NCBI RefSeq assembly: GCF_028823535.1
Contig: NZ_JAQIYM010000012.1
Location: 124,001-188,000, forward strand
Reading direction: 5' to 3'
Length of the DNA: 64,000 nucleotides
Origin: Pseudomonas serbica
GTDB lineage: Bacteria; Pseudomonadota; Gammaproteobacteria; Pseudomonadales; Pseudomonadaceae
Numbering within the stretch: the stretch's first letter is position 1; the number at the start of each line of letters is the position of its first letter. Positions 1 through 8,709 of the stretch are shown piece by piece. The position numbers and the translations under genes were made by a program. The notes under the pieces are model-generated. The model had not been told where the DNA came from. It did no database searches and saw only the letters and a program-made list of their open reading frames with translations.

Positions 1-429
1 TACCTCAAACTGATCCCGCGACAGGACCTTGGCAGGATCCCAATCTGCCTTCGTGATGAAATAGTTCCAGCGCCGAGTCGCGTGCTTTGCGCTGAAATTC
101 CAGGAAATGTCCAGTATTTCGCCACTTCGCACGTCATGCTTTTGCCAGTGACTCCCGGGTTCATCCAGTACTGCGCCGGTCAGTTGATTGGCACTGGCAA
201 TTTTTCCATCCGGTGGCGGCGGGACGTTGGCGTCGTCATCCTTTGCAAACACATCTCGGAGTCCGCCGGCAGTCAGAGGAAAAAACTTGCCGGACTCGCG
301 TTGATTAAGCGCTCCTTCGTCGAGTCTCCCCGCCAACCACTCAAAATGTGCCCGTGAAGAGGGTGAAAAAACGTGGCCATGACGCGGATTGTTACTTCTA
401 CTGATAGTGTTCGGACGATCCTGTGACAT
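1..429 (-). CDS. AA10 lytic polysaccharide monooxygenase / chitin-binding protein, 3' end outside window
   Basis: The first 143 codons are visible; the gene runs off the left edge. A copper-histidine monooxygenase of family AA10 cleaves chitin or cellulose oxidatively. The family signature around the N-terminal copper ligand is present as HGHVFSPSSRA (His17), and the second copper His lies in SAKHATRRW, followed by the typical YFITKADWDP stretch. Start ATG at 429 has a GGAG box 7 nt upstream. Unusually there is no signal peptide: 16 polar residues (MSQDRPNTISRSNNPR) precede His17, whereas canonical members have His as residue 1 after signal peptidase cleavage. The gene is divergent from sbcD. 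Family assignment is firm; substrate and export route are unknown. Confidence 0.85.
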   Translation of the reverse strand, partial: MSQDRPNTISRSNNPRHGHVFSPSSRAHFEWLAGRLDEGALNQRESGKFFPLTAGGLRDVFAKDDDANVPPPPDGKIASANQLTGAVLDEPGSHWQKHDVRSGEILDISWNFSAKHATRRWNYFITKADWDPAKVLSRDQFEV

Positions 430-783
430 AGTATTTCTCCATTGACGACCGTTCATGCTTCGATTTTTCGGATCGCATGTAACGCCCCAACCACTTCAGT
501 TTCAGCTCGACCCGCCTCATCTCTTTATCTATTGAAAGGCACACCCTGTCGGTTGAACTATTAGGCTCCATGCTCCAACCCATTGGATACCTGGCTCGTG
601 AATAGAGGCTACTGACAGATGTGACAGTGGGGACAGACGGTCGTCGGTGTTCTTCCCCGGGTGTCGACGTCTCGCCCTTAAAGGTGTTCAGCAACAACAG
701 TCTTTTGCCAGTAAACTCTCAGCCCTTTAGCCGCTGTCATGTGTCTTTTGGCGGCCATCACCTTTTTTGTAGCGGAGTTCGCC
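430..783. other. Intergenic region between LPMO and sbcD
   Basis: No supported gene in 354 bases. It must hold the divergent promoters of the LPMO gene (minus) and sbcD (plus). It looks richer in A and T than the sbcCD genes. I could not find a convincing -35/-10 pair or a repeat here. Confidence 0.5.
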
Positions 784-2028
784 TTGCGTCTGTTCCACAC
801 CTCCGACTGGCACCTCGGGCAGAACCTGCACGGCCAGGATCGCGATTTCGAGCACGGCTGTTTTCTCGAGTGGCTGCTGCGCCAGCTCAAACTGGATCAG
901 CCGGATGTGCTGCTGATCGCCGGCGACATCTTCGACACGGTCAACCCGCCGGTCAAAGCCCAGGAACGCCTTTACGACTTCATCGTCAGCGCCCATGAGC
1001 AACAACCACTGCTGACCATCGTCATGATTGCCGGCAACCATGATTCCGGTTCGCGGATCGAGCTGCCCGCCCCCTTGATGCGCCGCTTGCGCACCCACGC
1101 CCTGGGCCGCGTGCTGTGGCTCGATGACGGACAACTGGATGCCGAGCGCCTGTTGCTGCCGCTGCCCGATGCCCGAGGCGAAATTGCCGCCTGGTGCCTG
1201 GCGCTGCCGTTCCTGCGCCCGGCCGAAGTCACCGGTGCGCATCTGGGCGATAACTATCTGCGCGGCATCGGCCAGGTTCACGAATGGCTGATCGCAGCGG
1301 CCAATGCCAAGCGTCAATCCGGTCAGGCGCTGATCGCCATCAGCCACGCGCACATGGCCGGCGGTTCGGTGTCGGAAGACTCCGAACGCAGCCTGATCAT
1401 CGGCAACGCCGAAGCACTGCCCGCCAGCCTGTTCGGCGCCTCCATCAGCTACGTCGCCCTGGGACATTTGCACAAGCCACAGAAGGTCAATGGCGAGGAG
1501 CGCATTCGCTATAGCGGCTCGCCCATTCCGTTGTCATTCTCCGAGATCGGCTACCAGCATCAGATTCTCGATGTCACGCTCGACGGCGAAACCCTGGTCC
1601 GCGTCGAAGCGAAACTGATCCCCCGCTCAGTGAACCTGCAACGTATCGGCCCTGCGCCCTTGGCCGATATCCTCGTGCAACTGGCCGACCTGCCGATCAT
1701 CGACCTGTTGGCCGACTACCAGCGCCAGCCCTGGCTGGAAGTGCGGGTGCGCCTCGACGAGCCGCAACCGGACTTGCGCCATCAAGTGGAAAGCGCCCTG
1801 CTGGGCAAGGCCGTGCGCCTGGTGCGCATCGCCGCCGAATATGCGGGAAACGGCAACCGCGAAGGCGCCGACGAGTCTGGCGCGTTGATCGAGCTGGACC
1901 AGCTCACGCCCCATGAACTGTTCAGCCGCGCCTGGCAGGACAACTACGGCAGCGAGGTCGACGAGCAGACCCTCAAGGACTTTGCCGAGCTGCTGCAGGA
2001 CGTGCAGATGGAGGACGAACAGCCATGA
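784..2028 (+). CDS. sbcD: SbcD, nuclease subunit of the SbcCD DNA exonuclease/endonuclease
   Basis: Mre11-type Mn-dependent nuclease that works with SbcC to cut hairpins and protein-blocked DNA ends. All calcineurin-type phosphoesterase motifs are seen: HTSDWHLG at the N-terminus, GDIFD, AGNHDSG, SHAHMAGG and LGHLHKPQ. I chose a TTG start at 784 (414 aa) because the family begins with (M)RLFHTSDWHLG and a GGAG box lies 7 nt upstream; an in-frame ATG at 739 would add 15 hydrophobic residues not expected in this cytoplasmic enzyme. The stop overlaps the sbcC start by four bases (ATGA), so the two subunits are translationally coupled. Confidence 0.95.
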   Translation: MRLFHTSDWHLGQNLHGQDRDFEHGCFLEWLLRQLKLDQPDVLLIAGDIFDTVNPPVKAQERLYDFIVSAHEQQPLLTIVMIAGNHDSGSRIELPAPLMRRLRTHALGRVLWLDDGQLDAERLLLPLPDARGEIAAWCLALPFLRPAEVTGAHLGDNYLRGIGQVHEWLIAAANAKRQSGQALIAISHAHMAGGSVSEDSERSLIIGNAEALPASLFGASISYVALGHLHKPQKVNGEERIRYSGSPIPLSFSEIGYQHQILDVTLDGETLVRVEAKLIPRSVNLQRIGPAPLADILVQLADLPIIDLLADYQRQPWLEVRVRLDEPQPDLRHQVESALLGKAVRLVRIAAEYAGNGNREGADESGALIELDQLTPHELFSRAWQDNYGSEVDEQTLKDFAELLQDVQMEDEQP

Positions 2029-5000
2029 AGATCCTCGCCATCCGCCTGAAAAACCTCGCCTCCCTGGCCGGGCCGTTTGAAATCGACTTCACCGCCGAAC
2101 CGCTGGCCAGCGCCGGACTGTTCGCCATCACCGGCCCCACCGGCGCGGGCAAGAGCACCCTGCTCGACGCCTTGTGCCTGGCCCTGTTCGGCGCAGTCCC
2201 GCGCCTGAACAACACCGGGCGTGACGCCAAGGTGCCGGACGCCGATGGCGAAATCGGCACCGGCGACCCCCGCACCCTGTTGCGCCGCGGCACCGGCGAA
2301 GGTTATGCCGAAGTGGATTTCGTCGGTGTCGATGGCCGTCGTTATCGCGCACGCTGGGAAGCCAATCGCGCCCGGGAAAAGGCCGGTGGCAAGCTGCAAG
2401 CCAGTCGCCAGAGCCTGCGCGACCTCGATCAGGATCAACTGCTGGCCAGCCAGAAAGGTGAATACAAGACCCAACTCGAGGCCGCACTGGGCCTGAATTT
2501 TGAACAGTTCACCCGCGCCGTACTGTTGGCGCAGAGCGAGTTCAGTGCCTTCCTCAAGGCCGATGACAACGACCGCAGCGAACTGCTGGAAAAACTCACC
2601 GACACCGCGCTCTACACCCGCTTGGGCCGTCGGGCCTTCGACAAGACCAAGGAAGCCCGTGAGGCCCACAAACAGCTGCAGGACCAGGCCAGCGGCGTCA
2701 CGCCACTGGCGCCTGAGGCCCGTGCCGAGCTCGATGAGCGCTTCAACGCCGCGCAACAGCAGCTTAGACATCAGCAGGCGCAGCTCAAGCAACTTGAGTT
2801 GCAGCATGCCTGGCTCCTGGAGCTGCGCCGTTTGCATGACGCGCAATTGGCTGCTGCCGAACAACTGCACAGTGCCCGCCAAACCTGGGAAAGCCTGGCC
2901 GGCGAGCGCTTGCAGCTGACGCGCCTCGAACAGCTCGCCCCGCAGCGGCACCAGTTCGCCCGCAAGGCCGAGGTCGATGCGTTACTCACGCCCCTGGCCG
3001 AGCAAATCGCCCAACATACCCGCCAGCATGGCGAACTCGGTGAGCGTCAGGCGCTGCTGGAACAGCAACTCGGGGCAAGCCGGATCGCGTTGAGCGAAGC
3101 GCAGCAACGGCAAACTGACTGTGCTCCACTATTGCGTCAGGCGTTCGAGGAACAAAGCACCCTCGCCCGCCTGGCCAAGGATGCGGCACTCAGCGCCGAA
3201 GCCAGGCAGACCGCCGAGCAGGCCTGCACTCAGGGCCAAGGCGCGATTCAAACCTTGCACGAGCAACAGGCCCGGGCTGCCGAACACCTGCAGCGCATGG
3301 CTGCGCAACTTGAGCAAAGCGCTCACCTGGCGCCGTTGAGCGAAGCCTGGAATGCCTACCGCGATCGCCTGCAACAGCTGATGCTGATCGGCAATCGACT
3401 GAACAAGGGACAGGCCGAACTGGCCAGCCTCGAACAGAATGCCCTGCGCACCGCGCAGGCGTTCACTGCGCAGAAACAGCAGCTTGAGGTGCTGTTCAAG
3501 GAGGCCGGCGCCGAGCCGGATGCCGTCGCCGAACAGATCGGCATCCTCGCCAGCCTGTTGCAGGACAACCGCAAGCAACTGCGTGCCATCGAAGACCTGA
3601 CGCGGCTGTGGGACAGCCAGCAGGACCTGGATAAGCGCGGCGCCGAGTTGCAACAACGCCAGGTGGCTGCGCAACAGGAACGCGAGCGCCTGACCCAGGA
3701 CGGGGTAAAGGCCAAGGCTGAGCTCGTCGTCGCCGAGCAGACCCTGACCGTCACCCGCGAGCTGCTGGAGCGCCAGCGCCTGGCCCGCAGCGCCAGTGTC
3801 GAGGAGCTGCGCGCGCAGTTGCAGGACGACCAGCCCTGCCCGGTCTGCGGCAGTAACGAGCATCCCTATCATCAGCCCGAAGCCCTGCTGCAAAGCCTGG
3901 GTCGCTTTGATGAAAGCGAACAGGCCACGGCACAAAAAGCAGTCGATCTGCTCAAGGAAAAGCTCACCGAACTGCGTGGGGAAGTGGGCGGACTGATCGC
4001 CCAGCAAAAAGAACTGCTGCAACAGCAGGAACGACTGGCCACCCAGCAGCAAGCCCTGACGCCAAGCCTTGAAGCGCATCCGCTGGCCACCCCACTGCTC
4101 AATCAGGACTACGCCAAGCGTGGCGCCTGGCTCAACCAGCAAAATGCCCAGTTGAACCAGAGCATCACCCAGGACGAACAACGGCAAACCGCCCTGCTCA
4201 CCCTGCAACAGGACGCCGCGCGCCTGACCCAGCAACTGCGCCACGCTGAAATCGCGCACCAGCAAGCGGCCCAGCATCTGGACAATCAGCAGCGTGAACT
4301 GGGCAATGACCGCCAACGCCTCGACGAAGAGCTCGGCGCGTTCGCCAACCTGCTGCCCGCCACAACCCTACAAGCGCTGCGCAGCGAGCCTGCCGCGACC
4401 TTCATGCAGCTGGATCGGCAGATCGTCGAGCGCCTGGCGCAACTCGATCAGCAAAAGGAAGAGCTGGCCGAGCAGCAACAGCGCCAGCAACACCTGGAGA
4501 AGGAACAGGATCGCCAGCAGACCCGCGTACAGCAACTGCAAACCGCCGAGCTGCAGTTCACTGCACTGGCCGCGCAACAACAGGCCAGCCAGCAGGCGCT
4601 CGGACAATTGCTCGCCTCCCACGCCAGTGCCGAACAGTGGCAGCAGCAGCTGGAGCAGGACGTGGAACAGGCGCGCAACGCCGAAACCAGCACGGCCGCG
4701 GAACTGCAAAACGTACTCACGCAGCGGGTGCGAATCGCTGCTGAACTCAAGGCGCAGCAAGAGCGTTTGCACATCCTGGAAAGCGAGCAGCGCGAACTCG
4801 GCGACAAAATCGCTGACTGGCGCGCCCGTCACCCGGAACTGGATGACGCGGGCCTCGAAGACCTCCTGCGGGTCGACGACGCCCATGTCAGCGAACTGCG
4901 TCAACGCTTGCAGCACAGCGAAAAAGCCATCGAACAAGCCACTGTCCTGCTACAGGAGCGCGACAAGCGCCTGCTCGAGCATCAGGCACAGCACAACGGC

Positions 5001-5666
5001 AACCTGGATGCCGAACAGCTCGCCAGCGCGCTCAGCGAGTTGCAAACCCAGTTCGACGTCAGCGAACAGCTCTGCGCGCAACTGCGTGCCGAACAGGCCG
5101 AGGACCAGCGCCGGCAGAACGCCAATCAGGCCCTCGCGCAACAGATCGCCGACGCCTATGCCGAATACCAGCGCTGGGCACGCTTGAACGCGTTGATCGG
5201 TTCGGCCACCGGAGACACCTTCCGCAAGATCGCCCAGGCCTACAACCTCGACCTGCTGGTGCACCACGCCAACGTGCAATTGCGCCAACTGGTGCGGCGC
5301 TACCGTCTGAAACGCGGCGGCAGCATGCTGGGTTTGCTGGTGATGGACACCGAGATGGGCGATGAACTGCGTTCGGTTCATTCGCTGTCCGGTGGCGAGA
5401 CCTTCCTGGTGTCGCTGGCCCTGGCGTTGGGCCTGGCATCGATGGCCTCGAGTACGCTGAAAATCGAATCACTGTTCATCGACGAAGGTTTCGGCAGCCT
5501 CGACCCGGAATCCCTGCAACTGGCGATGGACGCCCTCGACGGCCTGCAAGCCCAGGGGCGCAAGGTCGCGGTGATTTCCCATGTGCAGGAAATGCATGAA
5601 CGGATTCCGGTGCAGATCCAGGTCCGTCGCCAGGGCAACGGCCTGAGCACTCTGGAGGTGAAATGA
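2025..5666 (+). CDS. sbcC: SbcC, SMC-like ATPase subunit of SbcCD
   Basis: 1213 aa, Rad50-type. Walker A GPTGAGKST at residues 37-45, a very long Gln-rich coiled coil interrupted by the zinc hook CPVC (Cys605, Cys608), then the ABC signature LSGGE at 1121-1125 and Walker B LFIDEGFGSLD near 1150. The two ATPase halves come together through the folded coiled coil and gate the SbcD nuclease. The start overlaps sbcD and the stop overlaps the next gene (ATGA at 5663), giving a three-gene operon. Coiled-coil register changes explain the many long antisense open frames here, which are not genes. Confidence 0.96.
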   Translation: MKILAIRLKNLASLAGPFEIDFTAEPLASAGLFAITGPTGAGKSTLLDALCLALFGAVPRLNNTGRDAKVPDADGEIGTGDPRTLLRRGTGEGYAEVDFVGVDGRRYRARWEANRAREKAGGKLQASRQSLRDLDQDQLLASQKGEYKTQLEAALGLNFEQFTRAVLLAQSEFSAFLKADDNDRSELLEKLTDTALYTRLGRRAFDKTKEAREAHKQLQDQASGVTPLAPEARAELDERFNAAQQQLRHQQAQLKQLELQHAWLLELRRLHDAQLAAAEQLHSARQTWESLAGERLQLTRLEQLAPQRHQFARKAEVDALLTPLAEQIAQHTRQHGELGERQALLEQQLGASRIALSEAQQRQTDCAPLLRQAFEEQSTLARLAKDAALSAEARQTAEQACTQGQGAIQTLHEQQARAAEHLQRMAAQLEQSAHLAPLSEAWNAYRDRLQQLMLIGNRLNKGQAELASLEQNALRTAQAFTAQKQQLEVLFKEAGAEPDAVAEQIGILASLLQDNRKQLRAIEDLTRLWDSQQDLDKRGAELQQRQVAAQQERERLTQDGVKAKAELVVAEQTLTVTRELLERQRLARSASVEELRAQLQDDQPCPVCGSNEHPYHQPEALLQSLGRFDESEQATAQKAVDLLKEKLTELRGEVGGLIAQQKELLQQQERLATQQQALTPSLEAHPLATPLLNQDYAKRGAWLNQQNAQLNQSITQDEQRQTALLTLQQDAARLTQQLRHAEIAHQQAAQHLDNQQRELGNDRQRLDEELGAFANLLPATTLQALRSEPAATFMQLDRQIVERLAQLDQQKEELAEQQQRQQHLEKEQDRQQTRVQQLQTAELQFTALAAQQQASQQALGQLLASHASAEQWQQQLEQDVEQARNAETSTAAELQNVLTQRVRIAAELKAQQERLHILESEQRELGDKIADWRARHPELDDAGLEDLLRVDDAHVSELRQRLQHSEKAIEQATVLLQERDKRLLEHQAQHNGNLDAEQLASALSELQTQFDVSEQLCAQLRAEQAEDQRRQNANQALAQQIADAYAEYQRWARLNALIGSATGDTFRKIAQAYNLDLLVHHANVQLRQLVRRYRLKRGGSMLGLLVMDTEMGDELRSVHSLSGGETFLVSLALALGLASMASSTLKIESLFIDEGFGSLDPESLQLAMDALDGLQAQGRKVAVISHVQEMHERIPVQIQVRRQGNGLSTLEVK

Positions 5667-6259
5667 TCACGCTCTACTCGTTCCGCCGCTGCCCCTACGC
5701 CATGCGGGCACGCATGGCGCTGCGCTACTGCGAAGTGGCCGTGGACATTGTCGAAGTCAGCCTGAAGGCCAAACCCGCCGAGATGCTCGCACTGTCGAGC
5801 AAAGGCACGGTGCCGGTGCTGAACGTGGACGGCCAGGTCATCGATGAAAGCCTGGACATCATGCGCTGGGCCCTGGCGCACCATGACCCGCAGGACTGGT
5901 GGCTCAAGGAGGATCCGCAAGGCCAACTGGCCATTGAAGCGTTGATCGAGGAGAACGATCAACGCTTCAAGGTGCATCTGAACCGCTACAAGTATGCCGA
6001 GCGCTATCCGGAACAACCGATGGCGTTCTATCGCGCCGAAGGCGAGGTGTTCTTGCGCAAGCTGGATGAGTTACTGGAAGGACGCGACTACTTGCTTACG
6101 GATCACCCAAGCCTGGCCGACGTGGCGCTGATGCCGTTCGTACGGCAATTCGCCCATGTCGATCGCGAGTGGTTCGCGCAAACGCCCTATCGACGTTTGC
6201 AAGCGTGGCTGCAGCGGTTTCTGGAGTCCGATTTGTTCACATCAATCATGAAGAAATAA
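5663..6259 (+). CDS. Glutathione S-transferase family protein
   Basis: 198 aa. N-terminal thioredoxin-fold domain with the CPYAMRAR motif (Cys9 near the glutathione site), the cis-Pro segment GTVPVL and the DESLDIM glutathione-binding stretch, then an all-helical C-terminal domain (DHPSLADVALMPF). This layout resembles the Grx2/omega-like GSTs with a cysteine active site. It overlaps the end of sbcC by four bases, so it is cotranscribed with sbcCD; a functional link to DNA-end processing is not obvious. Substrate unknown. Confidence 0.85.
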   Translation: MITLYSFRRCPYAMRARMALRYCEVAVDIVEVSLKAKPAEMLALSSKGTVPVLNVDGQVIDESLDIMRWALAHHDPQDWWLKEDPQGQLAIEALIEENDQRFKVHLNRYKYAERYPEQPMAFYRAEGEVFLRKLDELLEGRDYLLTDHPSLADVALMPFVRQFAHVDREWFAQTPYRRLQAWLQRFLESDLFTSIMKK

Positions 6260-6295
6260 GCCCCTGCGCCAGCCGCTACAGGGGTGGTGCTGTTC

Positions 6296-6553
6296 TCAGG
6301 CTAGTACTTCGCACATGCCTATCGCCGAGCAATCGACGTGAAACGGTCCGAAAAAACCTTCATCGGATTTGATCGGCGGATTGCCGGCCAGCATGCCCAT
6401 GGCCTTTGCCGTTTCGATGTTGCGCGCGATGTTGTGGTTGGCTTCGATGGCCCGGGCTACCCCGCCTATCGAACCTTGCCCTATCCCCAGCAAGGAAAAT
6501 CCGTTGGTGATGAAGGCCAGGAATGCGATGACCAAAAGTTTGCAACGGTTCAT
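6296..6553 (-). CDS. Small secreted protein of unknown function (85 aa)
   Basis: Starts MNRCKLLVIAFLAFITNGFS, a basic n-region and hydrophobic core like a Sec signal peptide. The mature part is Gly/Ala-rich (GIGQGSIGGVARAIEANHN) and carries two cysteines near the C-terminus (VDCSAIGMCEVLA) that could pair in the periplasm. ATG at 6553 overlaps the stop of the upstream gene (ATGA), a strong sign that both frames are real. I chose this internal start because the longer frame upstream is only the antisense overlap of its neighbour. No family recognised. Confidence 0.6.
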   Translation of the reverse strand: MNRCKLLVIAFLAFITNGFSLLGIGQGSIGGVARAIEANHNIARNIETAKAMGMLAGNPPIKSDEGFFGPFHVDCSAIGMCEVLA

Positions 6554-6762
6554 GCTCCGCCCACTCCCGCCAGTTCTGCCGGATCGACCATCGCCTGTTG
6601 CGCGCGATGTTCGAACTGGATGCCAGGGTGCGCGACATGAATCGGTGGTTCGATACTTTGCTGCGACTGCGGCGAAAGACTGACAACCAGCACCATGACC
6701 AGGTAAAGACCGATAGCCACATAGGCGCCGTGTTTGGCTGAGGTGATGAGGGTGCTGGCCAT
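6550..6762 (-). CDS. Small single-pass membrane protein of unknown function (70 aa)
   Basis: Begins MASTLITSAKHGAYVAIGLYL with one hydrophobic segment (about residues 13-30) followed by a Pro/Gln-rich polar tail of about 40 residues, presumably periplasmic. ATG at 6762 is preferred over an in-frame ATG at 6780 because GGAG sits 6 nt before it. The stop overlaps the start of the next small gene (ATGA), so the pair is coupled. No family recognised; it could be an accessory or anchor for the secreted partner, which is inference. Confidence 0.6.
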   Translation of the reverse strand: MASTLITSAKHGAYVAIGLYLVMVLVVSLSPQSQQSIEPPIHVAHPGIQFEHRAQQAMVDPAELAGVGGA

Positions 6763-6877
6763 GATGAGCTCCGTGGACATGTTTCAGAGTCCACAGAATC
6801 AATCAAAAAAGTACCGGTAACCAACGAGTCTGATGCATAGCAAATATCAACTTCGTTGATCATTGATCCAGACTATC

Positions 6878-7003
6878 TCAGTCTTCAATAAAACTCATCA
6901 TGCGCTCGCGGGCAGCGTCGGGTTCGCCGGGAACGGGTACCGCAGCGGACAGGATTGGGGTCGAGTAGAGGAACAACAGCACAACGGCGAGACGCAGGGT
7001 CAT
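6878..7003 (-). CDS. Very small exported protein (41 aa)
   Basis: ATG at 7003, preceded by AAGGA 8 nt upstream; stop TGA at 6878. The sequence starts MTLRLAVVLLFLYSTPILSA, a good Sec signal peptide with likely cleavage after Ala20 or Ala21, leaving about 20 charged residues ending MMSFIED. It lies 115 bp upstream of the two coupled small genes on the same strand. A perfect inverted repeat ATCAAC-TTC-GTTGAT (6846-6860) follows its stop. Supported by the ribosome site and signal peptide only; function unknown. Confidence 0.45.
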   Translation of the reverse strand: MTLRLAVVLLFLYSTPILSAAVPVPGEPDAARERMMSFIED

Positions 7004-7109
7004 TTTGGCAATCCTTTTCTGTAGAAGGAGGAGTCAAAAAATCAGCGTCAAATTTAGAGACATGGCCTCCTGATATCAAGCATTACAGGATGGCTTGTCG
7101 CAAACGCGT

Positions 7110-7183
7110 TATGCAGGAGCGACATCACTTCAACGCCTTTCGCGGCCTGGGCTTCGAACGGCAAGTGACTTCGCTCCTGCATA
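7110..7183. repeat. Long imperfect inverted repeat, not of the local REP type
   Basis: Two 21-base arms (7110-7130 and 7163-7183) are inverted copies with two mismatches, each ending in the core GCAGGAGCGA / TCGCTCCTGC, separated by 32 bases. The stem would be very stable. It resembles a REP doublet in design but the core differs from the two REP types elsewhere in the window. It lies between two small minus-strand genes. Confidence 0.7.
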
Positions 7184-7203
7184 AAGGCGGCAGGACTGGA
7201 ATT

Positions 7204-7383
7204 TCAGTGCTGGGCTTTGTGATCCAGCGCGGCGTAGAAGTTGGCACTCTGTTGCAGGTATTTCTGGGTGTAGCTCTGGGTGTGGGATTTCTTGTCGCTG
7301 ATTTCAACGTTAGCACTGGCAGGCAGCGCAACGGTGGCGGAAATGGCGGAAGCGGCGATTACGGAGAAGAGATTGAAGTTCAT
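7204..7383 (-). CDS. Small secreted protein of unknown function (59 aa)
   Basis: ATG at 7383 with GAGG 9 nt upstream. Residues 1-23 form a clear signal peptide ending in ALPASA; the mature peptide of about 36 residues (NVEISDKKSHTQSYTQ...) is hydrophilic and rich in Gln, Ser, Lys and Tyr with no cysteine. Codon use is in line with its neighbours. I have a vague memory of similar short proteins annotated as hypothetical in other Pseudomonas. Function not known. Confidence 0.6.
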   Translation of the reverse strand: MNFNLFSVIAASAISATVALPASANVEISDKKSHTQSYTQKYLQQSANFYAALDHKAQH

Positions 7384-7511
7384 GCGGGTGTACCTCGAAG
7401 TCAGTTGGCTTGCGTGCCCGGTGGGGCCGTGAAGCAAACTTAACCTTCGAGGCTTAGCAGCTTGAAATGCTTTGTAGCACTTCCACATATCACCCGCATT
7501 GATAGAAGGAT

Positions 7512-7536
7512 GCAGGCCCCACCACACGAGGCCTGC
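7512..7536 (-). terminator. Stem-loop after ppgL, possible terminator
   Basis: GCAGGCC and GGCCTGC arms with an 11-base loop directly after the lactonase stop. The T-rich tail is weak, so termination is only plausible. Confidence 0.4.
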
Positions 7537-7539
7537 GGC

Positions 7540-8709
7540 CTATTGACGCACCAGGAATTTCAAGTCGCTGGGCGCATCCATCGGCAGCTTTTGCACGGTT
7601 TTGCCCAGCAAGCCGGTCGTGGCATCGCGTTCGACGACGATAATCTGGTTGCTTTTCTGGTTGGCGATCAGCAGGAACTTGCCACTTGGATCAAGGCTGA
7701 ACTCCCTTGGATGATCGCCCTCAACCGCGCGACGTTGCAGTTCCTTGAGATGGCCGGTCGCCGGGTCGATGGCGAACACCAGCAACTGGTTGGCGGTGCC
7801 ACGGTTGCTGACATACAGAAACTTGCCGTCCTTCGATGCATGCAATGCCGCGGCGGCCTTGTCCGAAACCGGTTGGCCGGCAGCCAGATCGACCCTCTGG
7901 GTTTGCTCGAGCTTGCCGTCACGGTAATCGAACACCGCCACTTGCGCGCTCATTTCCATGGTCAGCCAGGCATGTTTGCCATCGGCACTGAACAGCAAAT
8001 GGCGCGGCCCGCTACCGGGTGGCAGCTGGACGAATGCAGGAGTGGCCGGGGTCAACGGCAAGTCAGGATTGGCCTTGGGGTCGAAGCGGTAGGCGAACAC
8101 CTTGTCTGCCCCCAAGTCGTTGGAAAAAACGTATTTTCCGTCCGGCGACGAGACCGTCGAATGCACATGCGCCGACATCTGCCGCTCGGGGTTGACCCGG
8201 CTGGCCGTATGGCTGCTCAACTGCACCACCGATTTGAGCGTGCCATCGGCCGCTACCGGTATCACCGCCAGGGTGCCGCCCGGGTCTTCAGCCACCGAGT
8301 AGTTGCTGACGAACAAATGGCTCGCATCACTGCTCAGGCTCGAATGCGTCGGCTCGTTGCCCAGGGTTTGCACCTGGTTGATCAGGCTAAGGGCATGAGT
8401 CTTGGGATCGATGGCGAAACTGCTCACGCGCCCGACCGGATCGGCCTGGCCCGGGCCGTTTTCATTGACCACGAACAGGCGCTGCTGGTCCTTGGACAGG
8501 GTCAGCCAGGACGGGTTTTCGCTCTTGACCACCTGCAGTGGCTTGGGGTCGATCTGTCCGGTGGCACTGTCGAAGGCCAGGCGATAAATGCCCTGGCTCT
8601 GGCCGGCCGTGTAGGAACCCACGAGCAATTGATAGTCGTCGGCGGCGGCCACCTGGACGCCCATTGCACCGATGCTGCCAGCGATCAACAGCGGCCAGAG
8701 GTTACGCAT
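7540..8709 (-). CDS. ppgL: Periplasmic lactonase (PpgL/6-phosphogluconolactonase-like beta-propeller)
   Basis: 389 aa. N-terminal signal peptide (MRNLWPLLIAGSIGAM, cleavage near VAAADD), then a seven-bladed propeller of the YbhE/lactonase fold: YQLLVGSYTAGQSQGIY, NPSWLTLSKDQQ, THSSLSSDASHLFVSNY, GSGPRHLLFSADGKHAW and EGDHPREFSLDPSGKFL, which carries the blade repeats and conserved His/Arg residues. P. aeruginosa PA4204 (PpgL) is a periplasmic gluconolactonase with this layout; the family matches, the exact substrate is inferred. Start ATG at 8709 overlaps the end of the upstream gene by 8 bases; ATGs at 8721 and 8724 are possible. It lies 450 bp beyond the aldonate cluster on the same strand. 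Confidence 0.8.
   Translation of the reverse strand: MRNLWPLLIAGSIGAMGVQVAAADDYQLLVGSYTAGQSQGIYRLAFDSATGQIDPKPLQVVKSENPSWLTLSKDQQRLFVVNENGPGQADPVGRVSSFAIDPKTHALSLINQVQTLGNEPTHSSLSSDASHLFVSNYSVAEDPGGTLAVIPVAADGTLKSVVQLSSHTASRVNPERQMSAHVHSTVSSPDGKYVFSNDLGADKVFAYRFDPKANPDLPLTPATPAFVQLPPGSGPRHLLFSADGKHAWLTMEMSAQVAVFDYRDGKLEQTQRVDLAAGQPVSDKAAAALHASKDGKFLYVSNRGTANQLLVFAIDPATGHLKELQRRAVEGDHPREFSLDPSGKFLLIANQKSNQIIVVERDATTGLLGKTVQKLPMDAPSDLKFLVRQ

Noticed and set aside
739..783. ATG 739 as the sbcD start
   Set aside because: Adds 15 hydrophobic residues before the family N-terminus; TTG 784 has a ribosome site.
727..1473. 248-codon minus-strand open frame opposite sbcD
   Set aside because: Antisense shadow in high-GC DNA; the plus strand has all SbcD motifs and the minus product has no recognisable domain.
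3129..4316. 395-codon minus-strand frame opposite sbcC
   Set aside because: Leu/Gln-rich product is what the reverse of a Gln-rich coiled coil gives; no family features.
6260..6295. CCCCTG...CAGGGG stem after the GST gene as terminator
   Set aside because: Six-base arms, 12-base loop and no T run.
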